From Leptodesmis sichuanensis A121 (GTDB lineage: Bacteria; Cyanobacteriota; Cyanobacteriia; Leptolyngbyales; Leptolyngbyaceae): a stretch of 64,000 nucleotides of DNA. The number at the start of each line of letters is the position of its first letter. Positions within the stretch are counted from its first letter, which is position 1. Positions 53,995 to 61,281 of this stretch are shown in pieces. The notes beneath the pieces are model-generated. The model was not told the DNA's origin and did no database searches. It saw only the letters and a list, made by a program, of their open reading frames with translations. The translations under genes and the position numbers were made by a program. The stretch covers positions 248,001 to 312,000 of the forward strand of contig NZ_CP075171.1 in the NCBI RefSeq assembly GCF_021379005.1. Reading direction: 5' to 3'.

Positions 53995-54167
53995 TTGGGA
54001 TATTATTTAATTGCAAACCCCTAAGTACACTTCATTGTCTTTTTGAATGCAACTTTCAACCGTAACGTGAGGGAAGTTAAGCAATCTATCAAGATGTATG
54101 TCCATTGGCGCAATCCCTGACTGAAAGTATCATATTATACGATTTTCACCCCGGATCCGGAAGAGCC

Positions 54168-54427
54168 TTTTCCACCCACTTACTGACCACCGATTCATCG
54201 CTTTCCCCATAGAGCGCTTTCAAATAGTGCAACCCCACCAGCAACCGAGTGGGCAGGGCAGGTCGTCCTCCCTCACGGTTGACCGCTTGACCAAAGTCCC
54301 CTTCTAACTCATTCCAATCGATGGCTTGACTCAGTTTCACCAACGGATGCTCCGGGTTCAACTGGTCTTTGAGCAAGGGCTGAGGATTGGAGGATGCCCC
54401 TGGTTTGGGACGAAATCCACGACTCAT
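54168..54427 (-). pseudogene. IS5-family transposase, N-terminal fragment
   Basis: Starts MSRGFRPKPGASSNPQPLLK and runs through LNPEHPLVKLSQAIDWNELE, LPTRLLVGLHYLKALYGESD and ESVVSKWVE, which is the typical N-terminus of IS5-family (ISL2/IS1031-like) transposases. It is cut at 54168 by the ISL3 end. The DDE part is absent from the window. This is the oldest layer of the nest. Confidence 0.85.
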
Positions 54428-54539
54428 TTCACCAGATTTTGCTGTCTTGACTGCATTTTCTGGTTATTTTACAACCTTGCTCAGCCCCTGATACCCTTGT
54501 CTTGTCTACTTTTGAATAGTTTTTCAGGGACAACTAAAT

Positions 54540-55040
54540 AAAGTTATCACAGTACTAACGGGAGAACCGGCAATATCCAACCCATCGATTTACATCAAAT
54601 CAACGCCAGCTAGTTGGTAAAGTGCATGACGTAGGTCTGTGGCGGGATGGTTTTTCGGACGAGTCGTTGGACGACGAGTGGGAAGCGGTAAAGGATTTGG
54701 CAATTTCCGCTTCCGTTTTGCCACAACGGCAATCCCGATGCTGCGCTAACTGCTGGGGGTCTCGGACTCCTGCCACAATATCTCGGAGAATGCACAATCC
54801 AGTCCTACCCACAATATCACTCAACACATTCGTCAGCTTCAGGTTCATTTGCTGCAATGCCTTCTGGATGTGCTGGATATGACTGGCACGATAGCGCAGT
54901 AACACGTCCCGATACCGCACCAGGGAACGTAAGGCACAGGTTTGCTCATCGGGGCGGGTGAAGCGACTGGGGTCGGCCAGATTGACCTTGCCGTCATAGC
55001 CACGGCGGTTGCCCCGCCGCTTCTGGGGGCCGAAGATACA
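54540..55040 (-). pseudogene. IS110-family transposase remnant
   Basis: The minus strand reads RPDEQTCALRSLVRYRDVLL, RYRASHIQHIQKALQQMNLK, LTNVLSDIVGRTGLCILRDI and EAEIAKSF, a clear match to the central part of IS110 transposases. The frame then breaks. A degenerate continuation LYQLAGVDLM-stop-IDGLDIAGSPVSTVIT is visible around 54545-54620. Neither the N-terminal catalytic domain nor the Ser domain is complete. Confidence 0.75.
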
Positions 55041-55176
55041 AAAAACTCTACAGAGCTTGATTCTATTCGGTTTCAAGCTCTTTTTCTCATCTTTCTTTTG
55101 CTCCTTCGTAAATAATCCAGGCTAGACCTGATAGAAAAAGGAGAAGTGTTTCATCAAAGCACTTTTGCCTTCGGCC

Positions 55177-55701
55177 CTAGTAGGCATCCTGCAGTTCGTA
55201 GAAGTCTGGCGAGATGTAGTCCTTCCGCAAAGGCCAACCCACCCAGTCTTCGGGCATCAGAATCCGCTTCAGGTTGGGATGTCCTTCATAGACGATACCG
55301 TACATATCGTAGGATTCCCGCTCCTGCCAATCTGCTGCTTTCCAGATCCAGTAGACGGAAGGAACTGAGGGATTTTCACGGGGCAGAAATACCTTGACGC
55401 GCACTTCATCAGGCCGATCGGCATCATCACTGACTTTGATTAGATGATAGAAGCTCACCAGATCCTGACCAGGGCCAGCATCATAGGCACCCTGACACTG
55501 CAGGCAATTGAAGCCATTGGCATAGAGAGCGGTGGCGATCGGCACCAGAAAATCACGATCGACTTTCAGCATCTCAACGCCAGAAGCATCGCGCCCTAAA
55601 AATTCATGGTCAAATCCATTCTCAGTGAGCCACTTTGAAGTTTTGCCCGCTTCCACAATTGGGGCAGCCGTTTGAGCTAATTGCTCTTGTTCATTAGCCA
55701 C
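55177..55701 (-). CDS. ndhJ: NDH-1 subunit J
   Basis: A 174-residue homologue of the 30-kDa complex I subunit. The conserved end of the family is [20 protein letters not shown] and [17 protein letters not shown]. It is a peripheral-arm subunit of the thylakoid NADH dehydrogenase-like complex used in respiration and cyclic electron flow. The GTG start overlaps the ndhK stop by eight bases. Last gene of ndhC-ndhK-ndhJ. The IS graveyard begins about 140 bp downstream. Confidence 0.97.
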   Translation of the reverse strand: MANEQEQLAQTAAPIVEAGKTSKWLTENGFDHEFLGRDASGVEMLKVDRDFLVPIATALYANGFNCLQCQGAYDAGPGQDLVSFYHLIKVSDDADRPDEVRVKVFLPRENPSVPSVYWIWKAADWQERESYDMYGIVYEGHPNLKRILMPEDWVGWPLRKDYISPDFYELQDAY

Positions 55702-56404
55702 GAGACACGTCCTCCTTCTGTGCCGTCAGTAAAGCAGGCGGAACAGGCATCCCGATCGCCTCCATCAACTCCTTGGGTGGAGCTTCTCTGGTGGGAACTT
55801 CCAGGTACTTACCATCCAGAATTGGAGCGACAGACTTCATCTTGTGGGTGGTGCTGTAATAACGGTGCACCTGCCGCAGTGCCCCCCGTTCCTGAATTGA
55901 CTCATTGGAAATTTTCTTCCGCAGCTTGATGATGGCATCAATAATCGCTTCGGGTCGGGGAGGGCATCCGGGCAAATATACATCCACCGGAATCAGCTTA
56001 TCGACTCCGCGCACGGCAGAGGGAGAATCAACGCTGAACATTCCACCTGTAATTGTGCAAGCTCCCATTGCAATCACGTACTTGGGTTCCGGCATCTGCT
56101 CATACAACCGCACCAGAGCCGGAGCCATTTTCATCGTAATGGTTCCGGCGGTGATGATCAGATCGGCCTGCCGGGGAGTAGAACGGGGCACTAGACCGAA
56201 GCGATCGAAGTCAAACCGAGAACCAATCAGCGCCGCAAACTCAATAAAACAGCAAGCTGTCCCATACAGCATCGGCCACAAACTGGATAACCGTGCCCAG
56301 TTATACAGGTCATCCACGGTCGTCAGAATCACATTCTCAGACAATTCTTGAGTGACCTGGGGCCGCTCAATCGGATTCATCACACGTTCAGAATTCATGA
56401 CCAT
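55694..56404 (-). CDS. ndhK: NDH-1 subunit K
   Basis: A 236-residue homologue of the complex I PSST/NuoB subunit, which binds iron-sulfur cluster N2. Cluster ligands are seen in [22 protein letters not shown] and LPGCPPRPE. The start ATG at 56404 has AGGAG seven bases upstream; a second ATG at 56398 overlaps the ndhC stop as ATGA. A further 37 codons are open upstream, inside ndhC, and are not used. Confidence 0.97.
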   Translation of the reverse strand: MVMNSERVMNPIERPQVTQELSENVILTTVDDLYNWARLSSLWPMLYGTACCFIEFAALIGSRFDFDRFGLVPRSTPRQADLIITAGTITMKMAPALVRLYEQMPEPKYVIAMGACTITGGMFSVDSPSAVRGVDKLIPVDVYLPGCPPRPEAIIDAIIKLRKKISNESIQERGALRQVHRYYSTTHKMKSVAPILDGKYLEVPTREAPPKELMEAIGMPVPPALLTAQKEDVSRG

Positions 56405-56757
56405 TCCAGTGCTCCTTTCCGCCAGGCATAAACAAGACCTACTACCAGGATGGCAACAAAAATTAGCGCTTCGATGAAGGCTAATAACCCCAACTGGTTG
56501 AACGCGACCGCCCACGGATAAAGGAAGACGGTTTCCACGTCGAAAATGACAAAGACCAGCGCAAACATATAGTAACGAATGTTGAACTGGATCCAGGCAC
56601 CGCCGATCGGTTCCATACCCGATTCATACGTAGTGCGCCGCTCTGGGCCGCGACGGCTGGGACGGAGGAGCTTGGCAGCCGTCAGAGCCAGAGCCGGAAC
56701 CAGGCTGCAAACCAGTAAAAAGCCTAATAAATATTCGTATCCAGTAAGAACAAACAC
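56395..56757 (-). CDS. ndhC: NDH-1 subunit C
   Basis: A 120-residue membrane subunit (NuoA/ND3 homologue) with three helices. The conserved loop is [16 protein letters not shown] and the second helix region has [23 protein letters not shown] start ([11 protein letters not shown]). First gene of the ndhC-ndhK-ndhJ operon. It is divergent from rubA across 370 bp. Confidence 0.98.
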   Translation of the reverse strand: MFVLTGYEYLLGFLLVCSLVPALALTAAKLLRPSRRGPERRTTYESGMEPIGGAWIQFNIRYYMFALVFVIFDVETVFLYPWAVAFNQLGLLAFIEALIFVAILVVGLVYAWRKGALEWS

Positions 56758-57126
56758 AGTGGATGACTACCTTGTACTGAACTACGGTACACAGAGCTAG
56801 AGGGGGAGCGGCAGAACTTAACCGCCCTCATATTATAGGGGGCTGTTCTTTACAAAATGATAGAAGATTACAAAGCAATTCCCTGAAGCGACTCAATAGT
56901 TTGCTCGTGTTTTAGTGAGGGATCCCTATAGACGATCGCGCCGCCCCATCCAGCAAAAATCTTGCCCCTACCAACAAACCCCCCTCAGTCGTATCATAAG
57001 TTAATAGAGTTCTCAGATTTGTCCAGCGTTCAGTTTTAACCCTAACAGGCTCAGACTGACCTGCAGGCTGAATTCTCTAATACGATGTAACTCACTTTCA
57101 CTCACTCAGTATTTTCTCAGCCGCCA
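56758..57126. other. divergent region between ndhC and rubA
   Basis: About 370 bp carrying the promoters for two photosynthetic operons. No gene is visible. A GATCCCTATAGACGATCGCG stretch near 56920-56940 is the only notable motif, and a -10-like TATAGA is included. I cannot assign the transcription start. Confidence 0.4.
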
Positions 57127-57462
57127 ATGAGTACTGAAACCATTGATCCACAATCCCTGGATCGGTATGAATGTCAGGCTTGTGGATATATCTACGAGCC
57201 AACCAAGGGAGATGACAAACAGCAGGTGCCCCCCGGAACTGCTTTTGAATCTCTACCGCAAAACTGGCGTTGTCCAGTTTGTGGTGCCCGGACTTCCCGG
57301 TTCAGCAATATTGGAGTGAAAGGCTCGCCCTCCGGGTTTAAGGAAAACCTGGGGTATGGTTTGGGGGTTAACAACCTTACTCCCGGCCAGAAAAACATTC
57401 TGATTTTTGGCGGGTTAATCCTCGCCTTTCTGTTCTTTCTCAGTCTTTATGGGTTGCAGTAA
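57127..57462 (+). CDS. rubA: membrane-anchored rubredoxin RubA
   Basis: A 111-residue rubredoxin with a C-terminal membrane helix (ILIFGGLILAFLFFLSLYG). The iron ligands are in YECQACGYIYEP and WRCPVCGART. In cyanobacteria and plastids RubA is needed for assembly of photosystem II (and affects photosystem I). Here it heads the conserved rubA-ycf48-psbEFLJ group, which fits that role. Confidence 0.97.
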   Translation: MSTETIDPQSLDRYECQACGYIYEPTKGDDKQQVPPGTAFESLPQNWRCPVCGARTSRFSNIGVKGSPSGFKENLGYGLGVNNLTPGQKNILIFGGLILAFLFFLSLYGLQ

Positions 57463-57547
57463 ATCAGGAACTGTTTGAAATTTCAAAGAACGTCCTGAGA
57501 GAAACAACCTGCTTTGTGCTCATCGATTGTCTTCTATTCATACTGTG

Positions 57548-58546
57548 ATGCGGATAGCCACATTCTTACAAAAAATCTTAGCGGTGCTGGCCGTTGCCAT
57601 TCTCTGTACCGCCTGTGGGGGCTATCTTCCCTCTACTAGCGTTAATCCCTGGAAAGTGATCACCGTCCCCACGGATGCCAATCTGCTGGACATTAGCTTT
57701 GTCAATCATAGCCACGGTTGGTTGGTCGGTGCCAATGCCACTCTGGTGGAAACCACTGATGGGGGCAACACCTGGGAAACGCGGAGCCTGGATCTGGATC
57801 AGCCCTATCGGTTTACCTCCGTCAGTTTCTCTGGAGATGAGGGCTGGATCGTCGGTCAGCCTTCGATTCTGCTCCATACTGAAGATCAGGGCAAGTCCTG
57901 GTCGCGGATTCCCTTGAGTGAAAAGTTGCCCGGTTCACCTAACACGGTGCTGGCTCTGGGGCCAAAAGCGGCAGAAATGACCACCGATGTGGGAGCTATT
58001 TACCGCACAGCGGACGGAGGAAGAACCTGGAAGGCGATGGTGGAAGAAGCCGTTGGGGTAGTTCGGAATATTTCCCGTTCGGCAGACGGTAAATACGTCG
58101 CTGTTTCCGCACGGGGTAACTTCTACTCCACCTGGGAACCGGGACAGAGTGCCTGGGAACCCCATAACCGCAACAGTTCCCGTCGCGTGCAGAATATGGG
58201 ATTCACTAACGATGGACGGTTGTGGATGTTAGCCCGAGGTGGACAGATTCAATTCAGCAATGAACCCAACGGGGAAGAATGGCAGGAACCAATCAGCCCT
58301 GAGTTCTCTACCAGTTGGGGGCTACTTGATCTGGCCTACCGCACGCCAGATGAAATTTGGGTATCTGGAGGCAGCGGCAATTTGCTCCATAGTTCTGATG
58401 GCGGGAAAACCTGGGAGAAGGATCGATCGGTAGAAGATGTGCCTTCTAATCTCTACAAAATCAAGTTCTTTGGCCCAGAGCAGGGGTTCATTATTGGTCA
58501 GCAAGGAACGTTGCTCAAGTACGAACAATCGGCTGAGGCAGCCTAG
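57548..58546 (+). CDS. ycf48: photosystem II assembly factor Ycf48/HCF136
   Basis: A 332-residue lumenal lipoprotein from ATG 57548 (a TTG seven codons upstream is less likely). The signal ends in a lipobox ILCTACGG. The mature part is a seven-bladed propeller with repeats of the type [18 protein letters not shown] and SSDGGKTWE. It binds pre-D1 and the reaction centre during photosystem II assembly and repair. Its stop codon is followed within five bases by a truncated 3' arm of the palindromic repeat. Confidence 0.96.
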   Translation: MRIATFLQKILAVLAVAILCTACGGYLPSTSVNPWKVITVPTDANLLDISFVNHSHGWLVGANATLVETTDGGNTWETRSLDLDQPYRFTSVSFSGDEGWIVGQPSILLHTEDQGKSWSRIPLSEKLPGSPNTVLALGPKAAEMTTDVGAIYRTADGGRTWKAMVEEAVGVVRNISRSADGKYVAVSARGNFYSTWEPGQSAWEPHNRNSSRRVQNMGFTNDGRLWMLARGGQIQFSNEPNGEEWQEPISPEFSTSWGLLDLAYRTPDEIWVSGGSGNLLHSSDGGKTWEKDRSVEDVPSNLYKIKFFGPEQGFIIGQQGTLLKYEQSAEAA

Positions 58547-58550
58547 CCTC

Positions 58551-58570
58551 TGGGACTTGAACAAGGTTTA
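58551..58570. repeat. truncated 3' arm of the palindromic repeat
   Basis: GGGACTTGAACAAGGTTTA only, directly after the ycf48 stop. It is too short to fold by itself. Confidence 0.5.
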
Positions 58571-58591
58571 ATTCGCTGGTGTCACTGTCTC

Positions 58592-58639
58592 GTATGATAG
58601 ATGATGAGATCTTAACGAACTGTTGTTGGAGGAATCTGA
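58592..58639 (+). promoter_or_regulatory. possible psbE promoter -10 box and ribosome site
   Basis: TATGAT at 58592-58597 has the form of a -10 box, with no good -35 box at 17 bases. TTGGAGGA ends about eight bases before the psbE ATG and is a strong ribosome site. Transcription could also continue from ycf48. Confidence 0.4.
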
Positions 58640-58888
58640 ATGGCTGGTACCACTGGAGAGCGTCCATTTGGGGACATTATCACAAGTGTGCGGTATTGGG
58701 TAATCCATAGCATTACCATCCCGGCATTATTTATCGCTGGATGGTTGTTTGTCAGCACAGGTTTGGCTTACGACGTATTTGGGACTCCCCGTCCGAATGA
58801 GTACTATCCTGCGGATCAGGTGAAGGCTCCGATCGTGACCAAGCGGTATGAAGCCAAACAACAGATTGAAGAATTTCTTCAAAAGTAG
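58640..58888 (+). CDS. psbE: cytochrome b559 alpha subunit PsbE
   Basis: An 82-residue photosystem II protein. The heme-ligating His is in [18 protein letters not shown], followed by the single helix and the lumenal part with [13 protein letters not shown]. It forms cytochrome b559 with PsbF. First gene of psbE-psbF-psbL-psbJ. Confidence 0.99.
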   Translation: MAGTTGERPFGDIITSVRYWVIHSITIPALFIAGWLFVSTGLAYDVFGTPRPNEYYPADQVKAPIVTKRYEAKQQIEEFLQK

Positions 58889-58910
58889 ATTTAGTTAACT
58901 TCTGAGCAAT

Positions 58911-59045
58911 ATGACTAGCAATACCCCCAATCAACCTGTTTCTTATCCCATTTTTACGGTGAGATGGCTGGCGGTTCATACCCTGGCTATTCCAACTGTT
59001 TTCTTCCTGGGCGCGATCGCCGCCATGCAGTTTATTCAAAGGTAG
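58911..59045 (+). CDS. psbF: cytochrome b559 beta subunit PsbF
   Basis: A 44-residue single-helix protein ([15 protein letters not shown], then [20 protein letters not shown]) with the heme-ligating His in LAVHTLAIP. It starts 22 bases after psbE. A GCGATCGC site lies inside the gene. Confidence 0.98.
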   Translation: MTSNTPNQPVSYPIFTVRWLAVHTLAIPTVFFLGAIAAMQFIQR

Positions 59046-59053
59046 GCAAAGCT

Positions 59054-59173
59054 GTGGAAAGAACTCCCAATCCCAATAAGCAACCCGTAGAGTTAAACCG
59101 GACTTCCCTGTACCTGGGCTTGCTGCTGATTTTTGTGCTTGGCATTCTGTTTTCCAGTTACTTCTTTAACTAA
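59054..59173 (+). CDS. psbL: photosystem II protein PsbL
   Basis: A 39-residue single-helix protein reading [20 protein letters not shown] and ending SSYFFN. It starts with GTG. It supports plastoquinone binding and PSII dimer stability. The TAA stop (59171-59173) is the first three bases of a palindromic repeat copy. Confidence 0.98.
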   Translation: MERTPNPNKQPVELNRTSLYLGLLLIFVLGILFSSYFFN

Positions 59174-59243
59174 ACCAAGTCCAGCTAGAGAACGGTCGTT
59201 TTCCTATAAGGGAAACTACGGTTCTGAACTTGGACAAGGTTTA
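59171..59243. repeat. dispersed palindromic repeat, copy 5, inside the psb operon
   Basis: Full-length copy: TAAACCAAGTCCAGCTAGAG, ACGGTCGTTTTCC, loop TATAA, GGGAAACTACGGTTC, ACTTGGACAAGGTTTA. It separates psbL from psbJ by 142 bp, a gap that is normally very short. Its first TAA is the psbL stop codon. Confidence 0.88.
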
Positions 59244-59315
59244 ACTGGATCAGGCTGGATTCATTGCAATTGCTTCTGTTCTTTGGATTCTTGCATTATA
59301 TAGGAGGTAAATCTC

Positions 59316-59435
59316 GTGCTGACTTCTGGAAGAATTCCCCTCTGGATTGTCGCGACGATCGCTGGCATCGGTGTCCTGACGGTGTTAGGTCTCTTCTTTT
59401 ATGGGGCTTACGCTGGTTTAGGTTCTTCAATTTAA
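59316..59435 (+). CDS. psbJ: photosystem II protein PsbJ
   Basis: A 39-residue single-helix protein, [18 protein letters not shown] to [16 protein letters not shown] start with a strong AGGAGG five bases before it. The TAA stop (59433-59435) lies in the first arm of a hairpin related to the palindromic repeat. It takes part in PSII assembly and quinone exchange. Confidence 0.98.
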   Translation: MLTSGRIPLWIVATIAGIGVLTVLGLFFYGAYAGLGSSI

Positions 59436-59498
59436 ACTTGCCCAAGTCCAGAAGTATGTTTCTCCTACAGGGAACTCATTTAGCTGGACTTGGTTTAA
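59432..59498. repeat. hairpin related to the palindromic repeat, after psbJ
   Basis: TTTAAACTTGCCCAAGTCCA and GCTGGACTTGGTTTAA pair as the outer arms. The centre has GTTTCTCC..AGGGAAC. It shares CAAGTCCAG with the other copies but has a different middle. It may act as the 3' end of the psbEFLJ transcript. Confidence 0.65.
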
Positions 59499-59610
59499 GA
59501 GCCTCTTTGGTGATTTTGAATAATGCTTTTTTAGAGACGTGAAGCTTCAGCATTGTTTGAGCGATCGCGTCTCTTGTATTACAGATCTTTAGACGATCGT
59601 GAAGATATTA

Positions 59611-59646
59611 AAAACCGCCTCTTCAAGTGGAGAAGCGGTTTTTTTA
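59611..59646. terminator. bidirectional terminator between psbJ and psaI
   Basis: Stem AAACCGCCTCTTC/GAGAAGCGGTTT, followed by TTTTTTAAGG on the + strand and preceded by a short A run (TTAAAAA) that becomes a T-run on the minus strand. It lies between convergent psb and psaI genes. Confidence 0.78.
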
Positions 59647-59687
59647 AGGTTAGTTGGTTGTGATGCAAGCAGAAACTTTAGATTCCG

Positions 59688-59816
59688 CTAGATTCCGCTC
59701 GGATCTTCCCGCTCGATATAGAGGAACAGGAGACCAAAAACAATTGCAGGCAGTAGCCAGCAGACAACAGGAATCAAAATCCAGGGTAAGAACGAAGCTG
59801 CGTATGAACCGGTCAT
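59688..59816 (-). CDS. psaI: photosystem I subunit VIII PsaI
   Basis: A 42-residue single-helix protein reading [20 protein letters not shown] on the minus strand and ending IEREDPSGI. The match to PsaI is clear. It stabilises PsaL and the trimer interface of photosystem I. AGGAAA lies about seven bases before the ATG. It is convergent with psbJ and not next to psaL in this window. Confidence 0.95.
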   Translation of the reverse strand: MTGSYAASFLPWILIPVVCWLLPAIVFGLLFLYIEREDPSGI

Positions 59817-60004
59817 AACGAAGTTTCCTATCTGTATGATTTCAGTATGAACTGTTCAGACTCTACTGCGAAGTGGCGCTTCATTGGTGAGTTCTAAAAA
59901 TTCTTAATAATCTACGGACTGTTCTACGGCGATTTTCAGACGAGTGAACTACAGCCCTGGGATTGGGGACTGGAGTATAGGGTGTGGGGCGTGGTGAATC
60001 TGCT

Positions 60005-60039
60005 AAGAGAAACTACGGTTCTAGACTGGGACAAGGTTC
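60005..60039. repeat. half copy of the palindromic repeat
   Basis: Contains AGAGAAACTACGGTTCTAGA and CTGGGACAAGGTTC, the 3' arm only. It abuts the end of the minus-strand hydrolase gene, whose TGA stop (TCA on +, 60038-60040) starts in it. Confidence 0.65.
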
Positions 60040-60898
60040 ATGTATGGCAATCCAGGATAGTTTGAATAATTTCTGCTACGGCTTGGGGCTGTTCCAGCAT
60101 GGCTAAATGCCCGCAGTCAGGAATTTCAAAAACGTTGGCGGCACTGTCTTGAAATAGAGCATGGAAGCTCGCTAGGTGTCTGACATACTGGGGTTCCATG
60201 ATTGAATCCTGAGCACCCGCGATAAAGTAAAGCGGTTGGTGCAGTTTGGCTACGAGTTGAGGCAGTCGATGCACTTCAGCTTCAGTCGTAGATTCTAATA
60301 AAGCCCCTAGAGCAGCATCGGGATGGGCCATCACAAAATCAATTAGTCGTTGTCTTGCCCAGTTACGAGGGAGCGATCGCGCGGTTCCTGCCTTTAAGAA
60401 GATCAGCTCTATGCCAGGAATCTGAGCCAGCCAACGAGGACGCAGTTTGACAATTTGTTGACCAATCGTGCGGAAGCGATCGAACTCTTCTTTGAGATAA
60501 ATTCCCCCGCCCGCATTTATACAGATCACGCCCTGCACCTGTTCGGGAAATTGATAGGCTCCCCACAGAGCAATGCTTCCGCCCAGGGAATGGCCCACCA
60601 ACCAAACTCTGGACAGGTGCAGCCGCTCCAACAACTGGCCCAGATCTTGAGCGTAGGAAGCCAGACTATAGCTGACTAAGGGCAAAACGTCTTCAACCCC
60701 TGCAGGCAAACAGGAACCTCCAAATCCCCTGAGATCATAGGCTAAGCATTGATAGGTGGAAGCCAATTGATCTATCAATGGGTGCCAGTATTGCCGACTC
60801 AAGAGCCAGCCATGAATAAAAACTAATACATCAGGAGAGCGGGTTGCAGGCGTGAGATCGTAACTGTGGGGAATGCCTGAAATATCAATAGTTGGCAT
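60038..60898 (-). CDS. alpha/beta hydrolase
   Basis: A 286-residue alpha/beta hydrolase of the general serine esterase/haloperoxidase type. The oxyanion region is VFIHGWLLSRQYW. The nucleophile is Ser in VGHSLGGSIAL, the acid is in IAGAQDSIMEP and the His is in DCGHLAMLEQP. Cytoplasmic, no signal peptide. Substrate unknown. The half copy of the dispersed repeat provides part of its stop. Confidence 0.9.
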   Translation of the reverse strand: MPTIDISGIPHSYDLTPATRSPDVLVFIHGWLLSRQYWHPLIDQLASTYQCLAYDLRGFGGSCLPAGVEDVLPLVSYSLASYAQDLGQLLERLHLSRVWLVGHSLGGSIALWGAYQFPEQVQGVICINAGGGIYLKEEFDRFRTIGQQIVKLRPRWLAQIPGIELIFLKAGTARSLPRNWARQRLIDFVMAHPDAALGALLESTTEAEVHRLPQLVAKLHQPLYFIAGAQDSIMEPQYVRHLASFHALFQDSAANVFEIPDCGHLAMLEQPQAVAEIIQTILDCHT

Positions 60899-61281
60899 CT
60901 ACCTATCCTATCAGGAGGGAAACAGTTCCTGGCATACGGCCTATCGCAACGTTCGTTCATCCTGACGGTTGACAGCGTGATGGGACGTAATTTCTAGAAT
61001 AGAAGTGCAGTTCAAGGGTGGGTTAGTCCCCTGATCTCCAATCTCTCACCTTAAAAAACTCCGTAAAAAATCTTGTCCTCCTCGTTTATTCGCTAGGGTA
61101 TCCAGCAATACCCTGGCTATCTTCTTAGGAATCTATGCATTAGGATCGATACATTCTTAGTTGCCGGAATTCTTCCGCGGCAATAAATCAGTCTGTTAAG
61201 TGCAGTTTCTGGTACAGCTTAGCCCCTGGTTTTTCAGTACTATGGCTGGTCAAGTTGTGAAGGAGAAATGGGAATCCCTCT
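60899..61281. other. intergenic region upstream of glgP
   Basis: About 380 bp. A TTGACA at 60970 and a TAGAAT at about 60996 resemble promoter boxes, but their spacing (20 bases) is too long for a standard promoter. No gene seen. AAGGAGAA lies 13 bases before the glgP ATG. Confidence 0.4.

Larger units (their letters stand above)
52701..54021 (+). mobile_element. ISAzo13-like insertion sequence
   Basis: About 1321 bp. Imperfect ends: left GGAGCTTGCAAATAAATAAA, right (reverse complement) GGGGTTTGCAATTAAATAAT. It is flanked by a direct TAA (52698-52700 and 54022-54024). Removing the element and one TAA restores the ISL3 frame (NEVYL-KLRLLNQ), which fixes the boundaries. Confidence 0.85.
50411..54105 (-). 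pseudogene. ISL3-family transposase, fragmented
   Basis: Read in three blocks on the minus strand. 54105-54022: MDIHLDRLLNFPHVTVES to NEVYL. 52700-52535: LKLRLLNQESSCPHCKK, RRQFYCRDCQRYFT, the zinc-binding domain. 51260-50411: ESLTFMDAGRQYTRRYEEH, then VKRIGIDEISKRKG (first Asp), VVVIDRFHVMKLV (second Asp), SGAMEGINNRIKLIKRQAYG (Glu). Excising the two inner IS elements restores the frame at both junctions. A further frame break lies at a seven-A run near 51087 (QKK to NTGWAG). The last residues after QAYG are lost. Confidence 0.9.
50411..54167 (-). mobile_element. ISL3-family element, broken by ISAs1, ISAzo13 and ISKra4 elements
   Basis: The left end on the minus strand begins GGCTCTTCCGGATCCGGGGT at 54167, and the transposase gene starts at 54105. 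ISAzo13 (52701-54021) and ISAs1 (51261-52524) lie inside it. The 3' end is cut at 50411 by the ISKra4-like element, so the other terminal repeat is lost. The element itself is inserted in an IS5-type gene. Confidence 0.82.

Noticed and set aside
60970-61001. glgP promoter TTGACA/TAGAAT
   Set aside because: The spacing of about 20 bases is outside the usual 16-18, and the distance to the start codon is near 280 bases. It was mentioned only as a possibility in the intergenic entry.
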